In this document: positions 1-11,057 of the stretch, one piece after another | Layout of the letters: each line of letters begins with the position of its first letter | Numbering within the stretch: position 1 is the first letter of the stretch | DNA from: Pelomyxa schiedti | Lineage: Eukaryota > Evosea > Pelobiontida > Pelomyxidae | Assembly: GCA_020536535.1 (NCBI GenBank) | Contig: JAHLWZ010000796.1 | Span: 1 to 64,000, forward strand | DNA: 64,000 bases | Direction: 5' to 3' | The notes under the pieces: model-generated | Told to the model about the DNA's origin: nothing | Database searches by the model: none | The model's input: the letters and a program-made list of their open reading frames with translations, nothing else | Made by a program: the position numbers and the translations under genes

Positions 1-175
1 TGTGCGTGGCGCGGCTCTTGGGCTTGTGCTTTTTGACTGTTAGGTTTTATCAGCTTTCCTTTGAAAAGGTTTTTGATTTTTTTTTTCGTAAGTTACGGCG
101 TTTTCTTCTCTTTTTTTTTGTACTTGTGGGCTTGGGTGTTTGGAACGGGAATATTGTTTGTGCTAATTAAGCAAT

Positions 176-1389
176 ATGCACGTTAATGCGAGATGAAAGT
201 TATAAGTAACCACTGTCCAACAGAAAACAGCGGCAAGGGGTGCCTTACTTACTGACATTTGTCATGGTGCCAAGTTGAAGCACACTGTCACAGTAGATAA
301 GTCCGGACCCGTACTGGAAACTCGTATGTGCATTATGTTAAGGGGTTTCAAATTGAAGGTGTTGTAGCAAAAGGACCCGGCACCCCGTCGTCCAATAACC
401 CACTGGGTATTCCCACCAATGGAGTGAGTGGCCTGAAGCCTACACGTAAGCCAGGTCCCCCCGGGCCTGGGCCTACGGCGAGCCGCCCTGGACCTCCTCC
501 TTCAGCTCCGCCTGACAACTCTGACGACCCACCCCCACCTCCTCAGCTGACTGGTATTGCAGCAAGCATTGGGGCTGTCAAACTAAAACCGTCCGGGACT
601 AGACCTTCTCCTGCAGTAAAAGCGTCTCCAACCCCTGCGTCCTCGGCAGCAAAGCCAACTCCCTCAGCCCGCAGTGCAACAGCTACCCCAAAGGAAGACA
701 ATTCTGCTGAACTTGGAGACCTCAAGAGACAGCTAGAGGAGGCCAACGCTGCCAAGTCAAAGGTGATAGCTCAATGAGCTTTGTATCTTTAATTTCCTCT
801 AGGCGGAGACTGCATTGGCTGAATTGAGGGTCCAAGTTGAAACACTTACCAATGAAGTGGAGAAGCTCAGGACAGAGAACACTAGCCTCAAGAAGAAAGT
901 GAGTTTCTGTTATTATTCCTAGATTGCTTGTTAAACAACATAACAGGGTGATAGTGTTTCTTCTCCTCCTTCCACAAAGCCAACACCCGCACCTACTAAG
1001 CCTACCCCTGCCCCCGTTGCAGCCGCTCCGCCCAAGACCACTCCCAGCCCTTCTACACACTCTTCTTCTCATGGGTCTTCATCGCATAGTGCCCCAGCCC
1101 CAAAGGGTACATTTTCCTTCAAAACCTTTTCTAACGGCTATGTAGCAGCCCCTCCTCCTCCACCAGCGAAGAAGGCACTTCCACAGTGTGAAGCACTATT
1201 TGACTACAACAGCGCCGAGCCTGGGGACCTTGTTTTCCGGAAAGGAGCGATTATTTCTGTCCTTGACTCCTCTGTACATTTATTTGATGCTTAACGTTTG
1301 TACTTATTTCTTCACAGAAGGACTGGTGGCAGGGAGAGCTCAATGGCAAACAGGGATCCTTCCCTGGCAATTATGTTACCTTGCTCTAA
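176..1389 (+). CDS. WH2 / proline-rich / coiled-coil / SH3 actin-regulatory adaptor
   Basis: Likely cytoskeletal adaptor of the WIP/verprolin kind. Exons read about 224-323, 368-762, 803-898, 947-1273 and 1318-1389, joined by introns of about 40-50 bases. The first exon gives a WH2 actin-monomer-binding motif (RGALLTDICHGAKLKHTVTV, with LKHT in place of the usual LKKT). A proline-rich linker follows, then a short charged helix (ELGDLKRQLEEANAAKSK and the next exon) that looks like a coiled coil, a second Pro/Ser-rich stretch, and a C-terminal SH3 domain with ALFDYN, the tryptophan pair in DWWQGEL and the GSFPGNYV end. The stop is clear. The start is not: an ATG at 176 followed by a 42-base intron gives an in-frame start, but this is a guess. 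Membership of the family is secure from WH2 plus SH3; the partner proteins are inference. Confidence 0.72.
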
Positions 1390-1663
1390 GCCTTTTGTGT
1401 CAAAATAGGGAAAACAAAAAAGCTTGAGTGTTTTTTTTCAGGCCAGTGATCCTTTTTTTTGGCCAGTTGGCTGATTAAAACAATCACCCGACCGGAACGC
1501 TGTCATTTTCGTTGTTATCGCTCATCAGGATCGGCGGTCTGGTGTTTTTTTAGTCAGCCAGTTGTAGTTTGTATTTTTTTCTTTTAGAACAATAGTCTAA
1601 CGAACAAAAAATTTGAAAAAAAAACTTTTTTTTTTTGAGTTAACACCACAAAAACTCAACTTC

Positions 1664-4600
1664 CTACGACTTGGCAACAGTTCGCTCGTCATCGGCGGCG
1701 GAGAAGCCGAGGACCATGTGGCGCTTGGAGCGGCGGAGGGCAGAAGCGAGGGAGGTGAGCTTGACTTGGGGTTCATCGGTCTTCTTGAATGCACCAACGA
1801 CTGCGCTCTTGGTCTTGAGGTCGCGGATCTGTGTGGGTGAGGGCGTGAGACCGGAAGTGAACGGGGAGGAAGGGAAGGACGAGAAACCTTGCCCCAGTGG
1901 TTCTTGGGCTCCTGTGGCTTGGCAACAGCCTCAACGGGCGCGGGGAATAGCTTCACAATGAAAGCTGCCGGAGTTAGCAGGGAAGAAGGACAAAATAAGG
2001 GAGCATACAAACAACGAGGCCAAGGGCTGCAATTCCGTAGCACATCATCCACTGGTGGAGAGACAGAGGAGTAGTGCTAGTGAAGTTGCCGCCAAATTGG
2101 ACAATGATAAATTGCATCACATTGGTGAAGATCATAACGCCAACAAAGACGGAGTTGCGGAAGATTCCGGCGAAGACATTGATTTCTGAAAAGAGTGAGT
2201 GGGTTTTTTTCCTTGGAAGACTACAAACCTCCATTCAGTTTGCGAGAATTAATTTCGTTGAAGAGCTGGCAAAGAACGAAGATATTGAAAACGCAGGTAA
2301 GGTGAGCAACAGACTCGCATTCAACTCCAAACAGAATGTGTCCGTAATACAGGACACCCAAGTTGATGCAAAGCTAAAAGAATTTAAATCAAAAGAAACT
2401 ATGTACTGGAAAAATACCTGGAAGGTTCCTTGAGCGAACACGTTTCTCCACATCATTTTTGTGATGAGACTGTCGTTCTTGCCGTAGGGTGGGCGGTCAA
2501 GAAGGGTCTCTGATGGCTCTTCTGTGGCAAGGGCAAGAGCGGCCATAGTGTCCTGGGTTGGAATTAGAAATGAGGCGGAAGTAATCATAAAAAAAAAGGA
2601 ACGAACCATAATAAGGTTGACCCATAGTAGTTGTACAGGCTTGAGAGGAGCTTCGCCATGGGAGTTGGTAAGAGCACCAATAAAGGCAAGAAGAACAGCA
2701 ACCTTAAAAAATTAGCATAAAAGAGTAAGAGAAAATAGAAACCATGTTGACTGTGAGTTGGAATTGAAGGAATTTCCTGATGCTATCGTAAACATTCCTA
2801 CCCCACATAGCAGCCCTAATAGCTATTACAAAAAAAAAAGAGAAAAGAACCAGAGTGATACTTGACAATAGAAGCAAAATTGTCATCCATCAGTATAATA
2901 GCTAATAGATAGTGTTAAAGTACTAGAGGGAAAAACCAGCTGGTGTTACCTGAAGCCTCCTTGGAAACTTCAGTTCCAGTGATTCCCATAGAGAAACCGA
3001 TATTGGACTCCTTGAGGGCAGGGGCATCATTGGTCCCATCGCCAGTCACAGCAACAACGTGGTCAAGGTCCTTGAGCGTCTTGACGAGAACGAACTTGTC
3101 TTGAGGTGAGGAACGAGCCATTACCTAGAGGAGAGTAAGGAAAATAAATCTCTGTCGAAACGAATCAACTCTGAGTTTATCAGAAATTATTCTCCTTTTA
3201 TCGGGAGGAAGTTCACGATAAACAGGACCCTCAATTGCGACATCATCTTCACTTTGAATAATTCCGCACTCACGTGCAATCTGCTTGGCAGTCTCAATAT
3301 CTAGTGGACTTTAGATATTGCACTTCTTTTTTGGGGCTGTACTGTCTCCTGTGACCATCCTAACAATAATTCCAGCTCTCTGGCACTTAGCTACAGCTGG
3401 GGGTACTTCAGGGCGAACGGGATCCTAATTAGGTGAGAAGAGAGCAAGAAAAGAAAAGGGAAACCTTAATTCCGGCCAAGAACACCACTCCTAAGTTAGT
3501 TTCAAGCTCTTTCTCATACTCAGCTCGGTCATTAGATGGGGGGAGTTCCTTAATCATGCGTACGGTAAGCATTAAAGTACGGAGGCCTAGAAAAAATAAA
3601 TTCCTACATAAGGGTTTTTATGGGAGCTACCTGTTTTGGCAAAAGCAGTGATGACATCTTGGATGTCCTTGCGAGTAGTATCGCCGAAGAGTACCATTTC
3701 TCCATTTTCGGTCAAGTAGTGAGTGCATCGGGGGAGTAACACGTCAGGAGCACCAGTGGAGAAAATAGCATAATGGTCTCCCTTTGGCATTTTGATGACT
3801 GTTGTCATCCTTTTTCGTGCAGAAGAGAAAGGAAGACTGCCAAGGATAGTTAGTAACCAGGGAAAAGAAAAAGAAAATCCATACGCGGCAACTGCAGGAA
3901 TAGAGGCGCGGGTCTTCTCTGGCTCCTGGCCAAGTAAACGAGAAAGATTCAGAAGGGCCCACTCAGTTGGGCTACCGACTTGAGTCTAGAATTACATAAG
4001 TAACAGGTAACAGAAGGGACACAAACGCGACCTTTTCTCCCTGGGCGTTAATGCTGGTTCGAGCAGTGGAATTCACAGCAATTGCGGTGTGGAAAATATC
4101 CGCATAGACAGGAGTAAAAGGAATCTTGTCGGGCTTGGTTGTATCCTCGAGGGTTTTTCCTGCAAACCACCCCTTCATCACTGTCATTTTGTTGAGAGTC
4201 AAAGTGCCGGTCTTATCAGAACAAATTGCTGGGAAAGATGAGAAAAGATAAGAGGGGATATCACGACTTACTGGTGGCACCCCCCATAGTTTCACAAGCA
4301 TCCAAATGTCGCACCAAGTTATTATCGCGAAGCATTTTTGTCATACTGTAGGCAAGAGAGATAGTAACAGCAAGAGGCAAGCCCTCAGGGACTGCCACGA
4401 CAACGATAGTGATACTGGTGATAATAAACTTCAGAACTTGATGAACGATCACTGTGGTATCGGGTGCTTGCCAGCCCATCCCTACAAGGTGTAAGCGGAC
4501 TATCAACAGAATAGCAGTACTTACAAACATAGAAGCCCAACTTAACACTGAGCGACACCAAAATTAGAGCAGCAGCAGTCATTCCAAACTTGGCAATTTC

Positions 4601-5610
4601 TAAAAAGCATCAGAGCCGGGGCGGAAAGAGTGATACACACGGTCTGCAAGCCCCTCTAACTTAATTTGAAGTGGAGTATCATCAGAAGGCTGATTAAGCA
4701 AAGAGAGAGTCTTGCCGGCTTGGGCGTGAACTCCTACACAGCAAACCAACATTTTCCCCATTCCTCCTTCCACAACCTTGGGAAAGGTTAAATATTCCCA
4801 AATTATAAAGTCCAACCTTAGTGGAAGAGAGCATGAAGGGGTCCTGGTCCAATCCCTTGGGAAGTGGCTTGGGCTCACCAGTCATTGTGGACTCGTCACA
4901 TTTGATGTCTGCGAAAACTTAGACAAACAGAAAACACGAAGAAATTATACCGAATCCAGACAAAAAGATGCCATCAGCGCAAAGAATGTCACCCAGTTCG
5001 ACTGCAACAACATCACCGACATTGACAGCATAAACGCTGACTTGTTTGTTTTCACCTCCACGGACAACTTTCACAAGCTTGTTGTTCTTCTTGTCGTTGA
5101 GCTTGCGGAACTGTCGTTCTTTCTGCCAGTCATTTCCAGCAGACACAGATACAACCAGACAAACAGCCACAAGGATAGCTGTTCCTTCGATCCAGCCAGA
5201 CTTAGGGTTCTCCCAAACTCCCAAAACGAGGGAGACACAAGCTGCAATGCACAGCATAATCAGAGTCTTATCTCCCAGACCTTCAAGGACCATGGAGAAC
5301 AGCGATCGTGGTGGAGGTTTAGGAATTTCGTTTTTGCCGTATCTACGCGGAGTAAGAAGGATTTAGTGGGGAAAAAAAAAATAAAATAAAACTCAACGCA
5401 ACAACAAAAAACGTACTTGGTTCTCCTCGCAACAAAGTCGGTTTTTTCTTCTTCTGCTGGAATACCGGTCTTGAGGTGGGTGCCGAGGGCCTTGGCCACG
5501 CCTTCAATTCCTCCCATCTTTTCCAAAAGAGCCATCTTGGTTTTGAGCTCTACGCCGAGGGTGAAGAGATCCTCATACTGAGTCTCCTCTTTGTTGGGTG
5601 TTGCCGACAT
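1664..5610 (-). CDS. Plasma-membrane-type (P2B) Ca2+-transporting ATPase
   Basis: P-type ATPase that exports or sequesters Ca2+. About 15 exons. N-terminus [16 protein letters not shown], then [17 protein letters not shown] before M1. The actuator domain carries [17 protein letters not shown]4 contains the PEGLP ion-binding turn. The phosphorylation motif [10 protein letters not shown] puts the catalytic Asp near 4215-4217. The nucleotide-binding domain has [17 protein letters not shown], the hinge [16 protein letters not shown], then [16 protein letters not shown] and M8-M10 with [12 protein letters not shown] and IVQFGG. These are hallmarks of PMCA rather than SERCA. The predicted cytosolic tail after M10 is only about 80 residues, ending VAKS, basic in places (RRSKRH); I cannot show a calmodulin site. 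Which membrane it occupies is unknown. Divergent from the M20 gene at 6002. Confidence 0.93.
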
Positions 5611-6001
5611 CGGTGGTGGTGTTGTCCCGACCTTGTTGGTTGGTTTTTTTTTTTTTATGTTCTGTTAGTTCGCCGGTTTGTTGGAAAGATAAATAAAAAG
5701 CCTGCTTAGCAACTCCTTGTGTGAAGGGCCGGAAATAGCATCCCTTCGCGGAATCGCGGTTCGAGCATTTTTCCCAGAGAGGTTACGACTCTTCACATTG
5801 TGAAGGTTCCTGCAATCTTAACACCCTGATTTTTTGAGTACGCACGACTCACCTCGGGCTCGGGATGATGCCCCTTAGAGTCTATGTTGCCACGAAACAG
5901 AAACATGCAATCTTCTACGCTATATTTAGCGTAATTACAGGATACGTTCAACACCTTTGAGAAACACAGAAAAGCAAAAAAAAAATAAATCCCACAGTAA
6001 A
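5611..6001. promoter_or_regulatory. Divergent intergenic region between Ca2+ ATPase and M20 hydrolase
   Basis: This 391-base stretch separates two start codons on opposite strands, so it must hold both promoters and 5' leaders. It contains T-runs next to the ATPase start and A-runs next to the M20 start. I see no convincing TATA box, known factor site or small gene. Confidence 0.5.
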
Positions 6002-7927
6002 ATGGCAGCCACGAGTTCCCTGGACGAGCAAATTGCAGCGCTTGCCAAGAAGTACCTGCCGGTCGCGGTTTCGATCCTCCGCGAGGCCATCCGCATTCCC
6101 GCCGACCACGTCACGTCGGACGACCCACGCTGCGGCCTCAGCAACCACGAGAGGCCAAGGCTCGAGGTACTCAAGAGATCAATCATTGAACACAGGGCCG
6201 TAGACAGGCCTGAGGACGTTTACTTTGACGACTTTGGAAACATCGTCTGGACCGCCCAAGATCCCACTGACGGAATTCCACCCGAGAAGAAGAAAGTGGT
6301 GCGCATCGTTTTGCACTTGCTTTTTTTTTTTTTTTTTTTTTCCCTCCTTTCACAGTTTAATTTCTGTTCCTTTCCTTCTTCTTCCCTTCTCTCCATTGGG
6401 AGGTCTTTAACTTGTTTTGTAGGTTTATTTTGATGGACACACAGACACTGTCAATGCTTTGCGTGATCAGTGGGCTAGCCGTGTTGGCCCAGGTCTTGAT
6501 TCTTACAATGGATTGGTTGATCCTGCTCAAGTGAATGAAACCGCCCTGAAGAGAGAGCTGGGTTTCGTTCCACCAAGAGGTTGATACCTTTTCTGGTTTT
6601 TTTGTTCATTCACCAGGTTATTTGCGTGAAATTAATGTTCACAAAGACGAGTGGGACCACCTTGTTTGGGGACGTGGAGCTGCAGATCAACTTGCTGGTG
6701 TCATTTCCCAAATCCTTGCCACCAAGATTATGCTCGAGCTCCGACCATTGGGTGCTCTTCGTGGTGTCATTATTCGCTCATACGGCACTGTCGCTGAAGA
6801 AGATAACGATGGTGGTGCACCAATGTATGTTTGCTCCAAGGTTCTTCCACATGCTTCCCCCGATCTGATTCCCGATGCTGTTATCTACACTGAGGGCACT
6901 GGAGACAGCAGGTTACCACTTGGCTCCCTTGGAATCTACAGAGGCCAGAGGGGCAGGTTATGATTTATTTCCTATTTCGTTCCTCTAACATTGTCTTTAG
7001 AATGCAAATTGAGGTTGATGTAATTGGCAAGTCCTGCCATGGTTCTATGCCCTGGGAAGGCCGCAACCCCCTCGAAGCTGGATCTCTCATCATTGCGGAA
7101 GCTGCTGCTAAGTATCAGAAACGCGAGGTAATTGGCTTTATAAATGAAGGTGTCGTCTTAACTTCGTAAAGGGATTCAAGGATGATGCATTCCTTTGCCA
7201 TGGAACACGAACTGCATCGTGGGCCGTACTTCAGACACCTTCTGACTGTGCCGTTCCAGAGCGCTTTACATTCAGGTTCGACAGACGGTTGACTGTTGGT
7301 GAGAGCGCTGAACAAGCTCTCCTTGATGTGGAAACTCTGGACTCCGTCAAGGATGCTCGCGCAAAAGGATTCACCGTAGATGTCCGCGTTCCTCTCTACA
7401 CTGACGCAACCTGGAAGGGATTCCGCCTTAACAACAAGCAAATTTACAATGCCTGGATAACTCCCGAGGAGCACCCGGTATCCCATAACCCCACCCATTC
7501 AGCGATTCACAAAATTCCAGGCTATCCAAGCCGCCGTTGCTGCCTACAAAGCCGTTGTCACCCCACACATCGTCGAAGGCAAGGTCTCTCTCATTCCCGC
7601 TACTCCCAGGGTTTCCCGCTGGGTACTTGGCCCCCCTCCCATTCCCATAACTGTTTCACACATTCCTAACTCCTCCCCGTTCAGATTTTCAGCACCGACG
7701 GCGTTGGCTTCATAGTACCATCACCAACCACGAGCGTCGGAATCGACGTGCCAGCCACGAAGCTGTGGGTTGACGACGGCAAGACCTCGCACCCCGCCAT
7801 GTTTGGCATTGGCGCCGGATTCGAGCAGAACACACACAAGATTGGAGAATGCGTCGACTCCAGAGAGCTCCAACACGCCATCGCCTTCCTTTCCCGCTTC
7901 CCCTCCATGCTCGCTGCCTCCCACTGA
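6002..7927 (+). CDS. M20 metallohydrolase, YgeY-like
   Basis: Zinc-dependent amidohydrolase of the M20 peptidase family. Seven exons: 6002-~6299, 6423-6579, 6617-6956, 7001-7127, 7172-7477, 7521-7622 and 7685-7927. The metal ligands are visible: FDGHTDTV (His and Asp), then WGRGAADQL (Asp), TVAEEDNDGG (general base and metal Glu) and the C-terminal GIGAGFEQNTHKIGE (His). IYRGQRGRMQIEVDVIGKSC followed by HGSMP, and RFDRRLTVGE, closely resemble bacterial YgeY, the so-called selenium-metabolism-linked hydrolase, rather than carnosinases or aminoacylases. Substrate unknown. I infer an origin by transfer from a bacterium or archaeon, but the several spliceosomal introns show it is long established. 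Start chosen as the first ATG after the A-rich leader. Confidence 0.85.
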
Positions 7928-8041
7928 GCTCAAGCTACAGATCCCAGATTTCGCTTAACATGAGAACAAGAAAACCCTTTGAAACGTTCGTTTGCCGGCG
8001 AGATTTTTCAGCAAAAAAAAAAACAAACAAACATTTTTGAG

Positions 8042-8845
8042 ATGATTTTTGACCAGGAGCCGTTCGAGATGGTGAGCGCGTTGACTGACCTCGGGGTCAG
8101 CGTGTTTGTCTTCATAGGGTCGCTGCTCCTGATATCTCGTGGCCGGACCGTGCCTCCGGCGGACGGGGGCCCCAGCACTTCGGCCACCGGCCTGTCTTCC
8201 TTCTTTGTCAGCTTCGCCTACCTCGTTGGGTTCTACTACCACTCGGTGTACGCGGGCAGGGACGAGCTCAGCTTCCCCGCCCTGGCCACGTGGAACTGCG
8301 TCTGCGCCTTCGCCATCGCGTCCATGGCGCTCCTGGCCACCGCGGCGTGCTGGGAGCCCTCGCTCCTGAGCCCCGTGGCCCGCCGCCGCCGGCTCCTCTG
8401 CGGCCTCTCGCTCTCCCCCGCCTCCGCCGCCTCGCTCCTGGCCTGGGCCGCCGCCGCGTCCGCGCTCTTCTGCGCCGTCTTCGTGGTTCCCAACTCGTTC
8501 CTCCCGGTGCTCGTGTCCCAGCTCGCCTTCATATCGTGCCACATGGGGGGATACATTTACCTGTGGCTGGGGAAATCTCGGCGCCGCAGGGCCGCTGGGC
8601 TCGTTGTTCTCGCTGATTTGTTGCAGATTACCAGCGGCGTTGTGCAGCAGGCCAAGCTGAGAATCGACGCGATTTACTTCAACCATAATTCTATTTACCA
8701 CTGTGTGCAGTTGCTGGCTTACGCAGTTCTGTTTTATGCATTCCTTGGTGTTGGTGGAAGTGGAAAGAAAAGTGGAAGTCCACTTATTGGAAAGAAAAAG
8801 CAAGTACCCCTGAAGAAACCCGCACCAAGCAAGAAAAAGAACTAA
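8042..8845 (+). CDS. Seven-helix-type membrane protein, function unknown
   Basis: Intronless ORF of 267 residues, strongly GC-rich in its first two thirds. Hydrophobic segments recur through the chain (for example VSVFVFIGSLLLI, FVSFAYLVGFYYHSVYAG, CAFAIASMALLATAA, LAWAAAASALFCAVFVV and LLAYAVLFYAFLGV), suggesting six or seven helices. Between the last two lies RIDAIYFNHNSIYHCVQ, a His-containing motif of the kind seen in membrane hydrolases and in some uncharacterised prokaryotic families. Such His/Asp clusters can bind metal, but that is inference. The C-terminus is very basic (GKKKQVPLKKPAPSKKKN) and would be cytosolic by the positive-inside rule. Its 3' end lies 90 bases from the stop of the convergent gene at 8936, with an AATAAA-like signal between. 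Confidence 0.72.
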   Translation: MIFDQEPFEMVSALTDLGVSVFVFIGSLLLISRGRTVPPADGGPSTSATGLSSFFVSFAYLVGFYYHSVYAGRDELSFPALATWNCVCAFAIASMALLATAACWEPSLLSPVARRRRLLCGLSLSPASAASLLAWAAAASALFCAVFVVPNSFLPVLVSQLAFISCHMGGYIYLWLGKSRRRRAAGLVVLADLLQITSGVVQQAKLRIDAIYFNHNSIYHCVQLLAYAVLFYAFLGVGGSGKKSGSPLIGKKKQVPLKKPAPSKKKN

Positions 8846-8935
8846 ATCCCCTTTCCTCTTTATACCACTAGCCACTACTGCCCTTTTTTATGCTCCTATC
8901 TGAAAAAAACAATAAAAAGAATTTTTTTTTTTTTT

Positions 8936-10561
8936 TTATGTCTGTGACACAGTTATCTTCACAATTTCTGATTCTTGCTCTGGTAAGTTCATTCGTGAAC
9001 AGGAAACACCCAATCCACTGACACATACACTACCCTGAGAAGAGGAAGGTTCTGATATCCACACACTGGTGCTAAATTGCAAGGCAACCAGCTGCATTAC
9101 ATACTCAACAGCAGACTGTAAGGTAGTCAATGGCCCAAAGAACCCTGCACTCCACTGGTATTCCAGTGTCTGTGATAGGGTATCTACATTGCTTGTCTTG
9201 GTGGTGAAAGCAAGTCGGCCCATATAACGGCCTAGAACATCATACTTGGTGTGAAGAAGAGTAAACCCAAAGTTTCTATGTAAAGGAAGAAAGAACTGAG
9301 TCGCGTAAAGTTAATACAGAGAGACCTTAAGGCCATCACAGCTTGTGGGAATCCGAGACTGGATACACTTCCATTCCCACTTTCGACTCCCTTCAGAATA
9401 GTAGAAGAGAAATTCACAAGTGGTACATCCACACTCCTACTTACGTTAAGTGGAGGATTTTCCTTGGGATGTGAGGCAAACTTGAAGTGTTCGGCATTGC
9501 CGCCAATGCAAGTGTAAAAGAGAGTAACAACAAAGGTGAGACTGAAAGAATTTTTTAGTAAATAAGTTATTCAATAAAAAGTGATGCCTGTAATCAAAGT
9601 CCTTTCCAAGGCCGTGATCAGGAGTCCACGCTCTCCCAATTTCCAGGATTGCATCACATTCAAAAAGTGATGACTAGCTGGAGGTCACTCAAGTAAAGGG
9701 GATAACTGATTACTTGAGTACGCTGACAATTTTCAAAACCCATAAATAGGTGGAATGGCCACATAGCATCTGAGTGGCAGGAATACCCAGGAGGCTGCGT
9801 ATCAGGGTCACATCTTATGTTAATATTTATTCCCCTCATGACCTAAAAGAGTATAAGATATTTCGATTCAAGAAGAAGGGTTGCTGAACTCAAACCACAT
9901 CATATGAGTCAAACGATCCCCAACCAAGGTTCTCAGTATTGAGGTCCACAGCAAGATGGTATTTCAGAGATGTGTTTGCCGTAGGATTCCAGTCATCCAA
10001 GGGTGCAGCCATATCTTTTTTTTTTTTTGTTTGGTTGTTTGTACGGTTGTCATTTTTTCATTTTTGTAGATTATGTACAAATATTTAAACAGTCGAACCC
10101 AAACAAAAGGCAACATAAGTTCGTAGAAAGGGCACAACGAAACCTGCGAACTGCCACACGACAGCGCCCTCGCCCAGCCCCACGACGGGCGGGTCGTTCT
10201 GATCCACAACAGCAGTGTAATACACCGACGGAGTCGCCCAGTCCGGCGAGTATCCCGGCGCGAAGGTGATATTGCTGCTCGACGTGACCACCACAGCCGC
10301 CGCCGCACCACCTGCCCCCCCTGTGGCCGTGGTGTTTTCCAGTGTGGACGAGAACCGGCCCATCCTGTGGGGCGTCTCGAGGGTGCTGCCGGCCTCGCGC
10401 AGCCACTCGTGGTCGAATCCCTGCCATACCACAGAGCCACCGAACGACGCCGAGGAGGAGGGGGCCGTTGCCTCCTTGGCACTTTGCACGACGGAAACGG
10501 CGACGACGACGATGAGGGCAGCAATGGCAAGGGCCATGGGCGAGGAGCGCGTCCCAGCCAT
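8936..10561 (-). CDS. Signal-anchored or secreted protein, family not recognised
   Basis: Starts MAGTRSSPMALAIAALIVVV, an uncleaved anchor or signal peptide (residues about 9-27), then AKEATAPSSSASF. The GC-rich first exon runs to about 10160 and ends in the region GLGEGAVVWQFA. The next exons give MAAPLDDWNPTANTSLKYHL, NTENLGWGSFDSYDV, RCDPDTQPPGYSCHSDAMWP and, near the end, NVDTLSQTLEYQWSAG and CVSGLGVSCSRMNLPEQESE. Paired cysteines and many N-glycosylation sequons fit an extracellular or lumenal domain. The exon around 9600 is poorly resolved. I do not recognise the fold; a carbohydrate-binding or lysosomal function is only a guess. Divergent from the gene at 11058. Confidence 0.55.
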
Positions 10562-11057
10562 TCGCAGGTGCACCAGAAATGAAGGGTGGAAAAAGAGCAG
10601 AAATGAGGAGCAGGTTGGAAAGGCACTTGTTTGAGACTAAAATTGGGAGTAAGCTACTGGAAACGTAGGAAAGGGAGTGACATTAGAGTGGAACGGGATC
10701 AGGAGATGGGAAAATTACATCTGCGATAGTATCGATCCAGAGACACACAAAGGGACTGGACGTTGGGGTTTGATTGTGGGCCGGACCATGTGGGGGAATC
10801 CATCGACTTCCGTATCGGGTTGTTGGAGAAAACAAGTGCAGTCTGCCTTTCCTCTCAGAGCTATTCAACAAATGCGGGGAAGCCTGCGCGGCGAACGACA
10901 AAAGGGAAACGAAAATCAACAAGAAAAAGTGCAACGTTTTTTCCTTTGTTCCAGGTAGAGATTACTTCCAAAAAAAAAGAAAAAATAACCAACACACCCC
11001 GAGCGACTTTGGTTCTTCTTCTCGCATTCGTGTTTCGCTTCCTTGTCGATTCCCACA
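10562..11057. promoter_or_regulatory. Divergent intergenic region
   Basis: About 500 bases between the start codons of the genes at 10561 (minus) and 11058 (plus). A-rich stretches lie just upstream of the plus-strand start. No RNA gene, repeat or recognisable promoter motif was found; it presumably holds both promoters. Confidence 0.45.

Noticed and set aside
1613-2433. Plus-strand frames opposite the Ca2+ ATPase
   Set aside because: They are antisense shadows of the transmembrane M8-M10 and tail exons.
8900-8940. Poly-A/T tract that could be a retrotransposon tail
   Set aside because: No target-site duplication or reverse-transcriptase remnant; it fits overlapping polyadenylation regions of two convergent genes.
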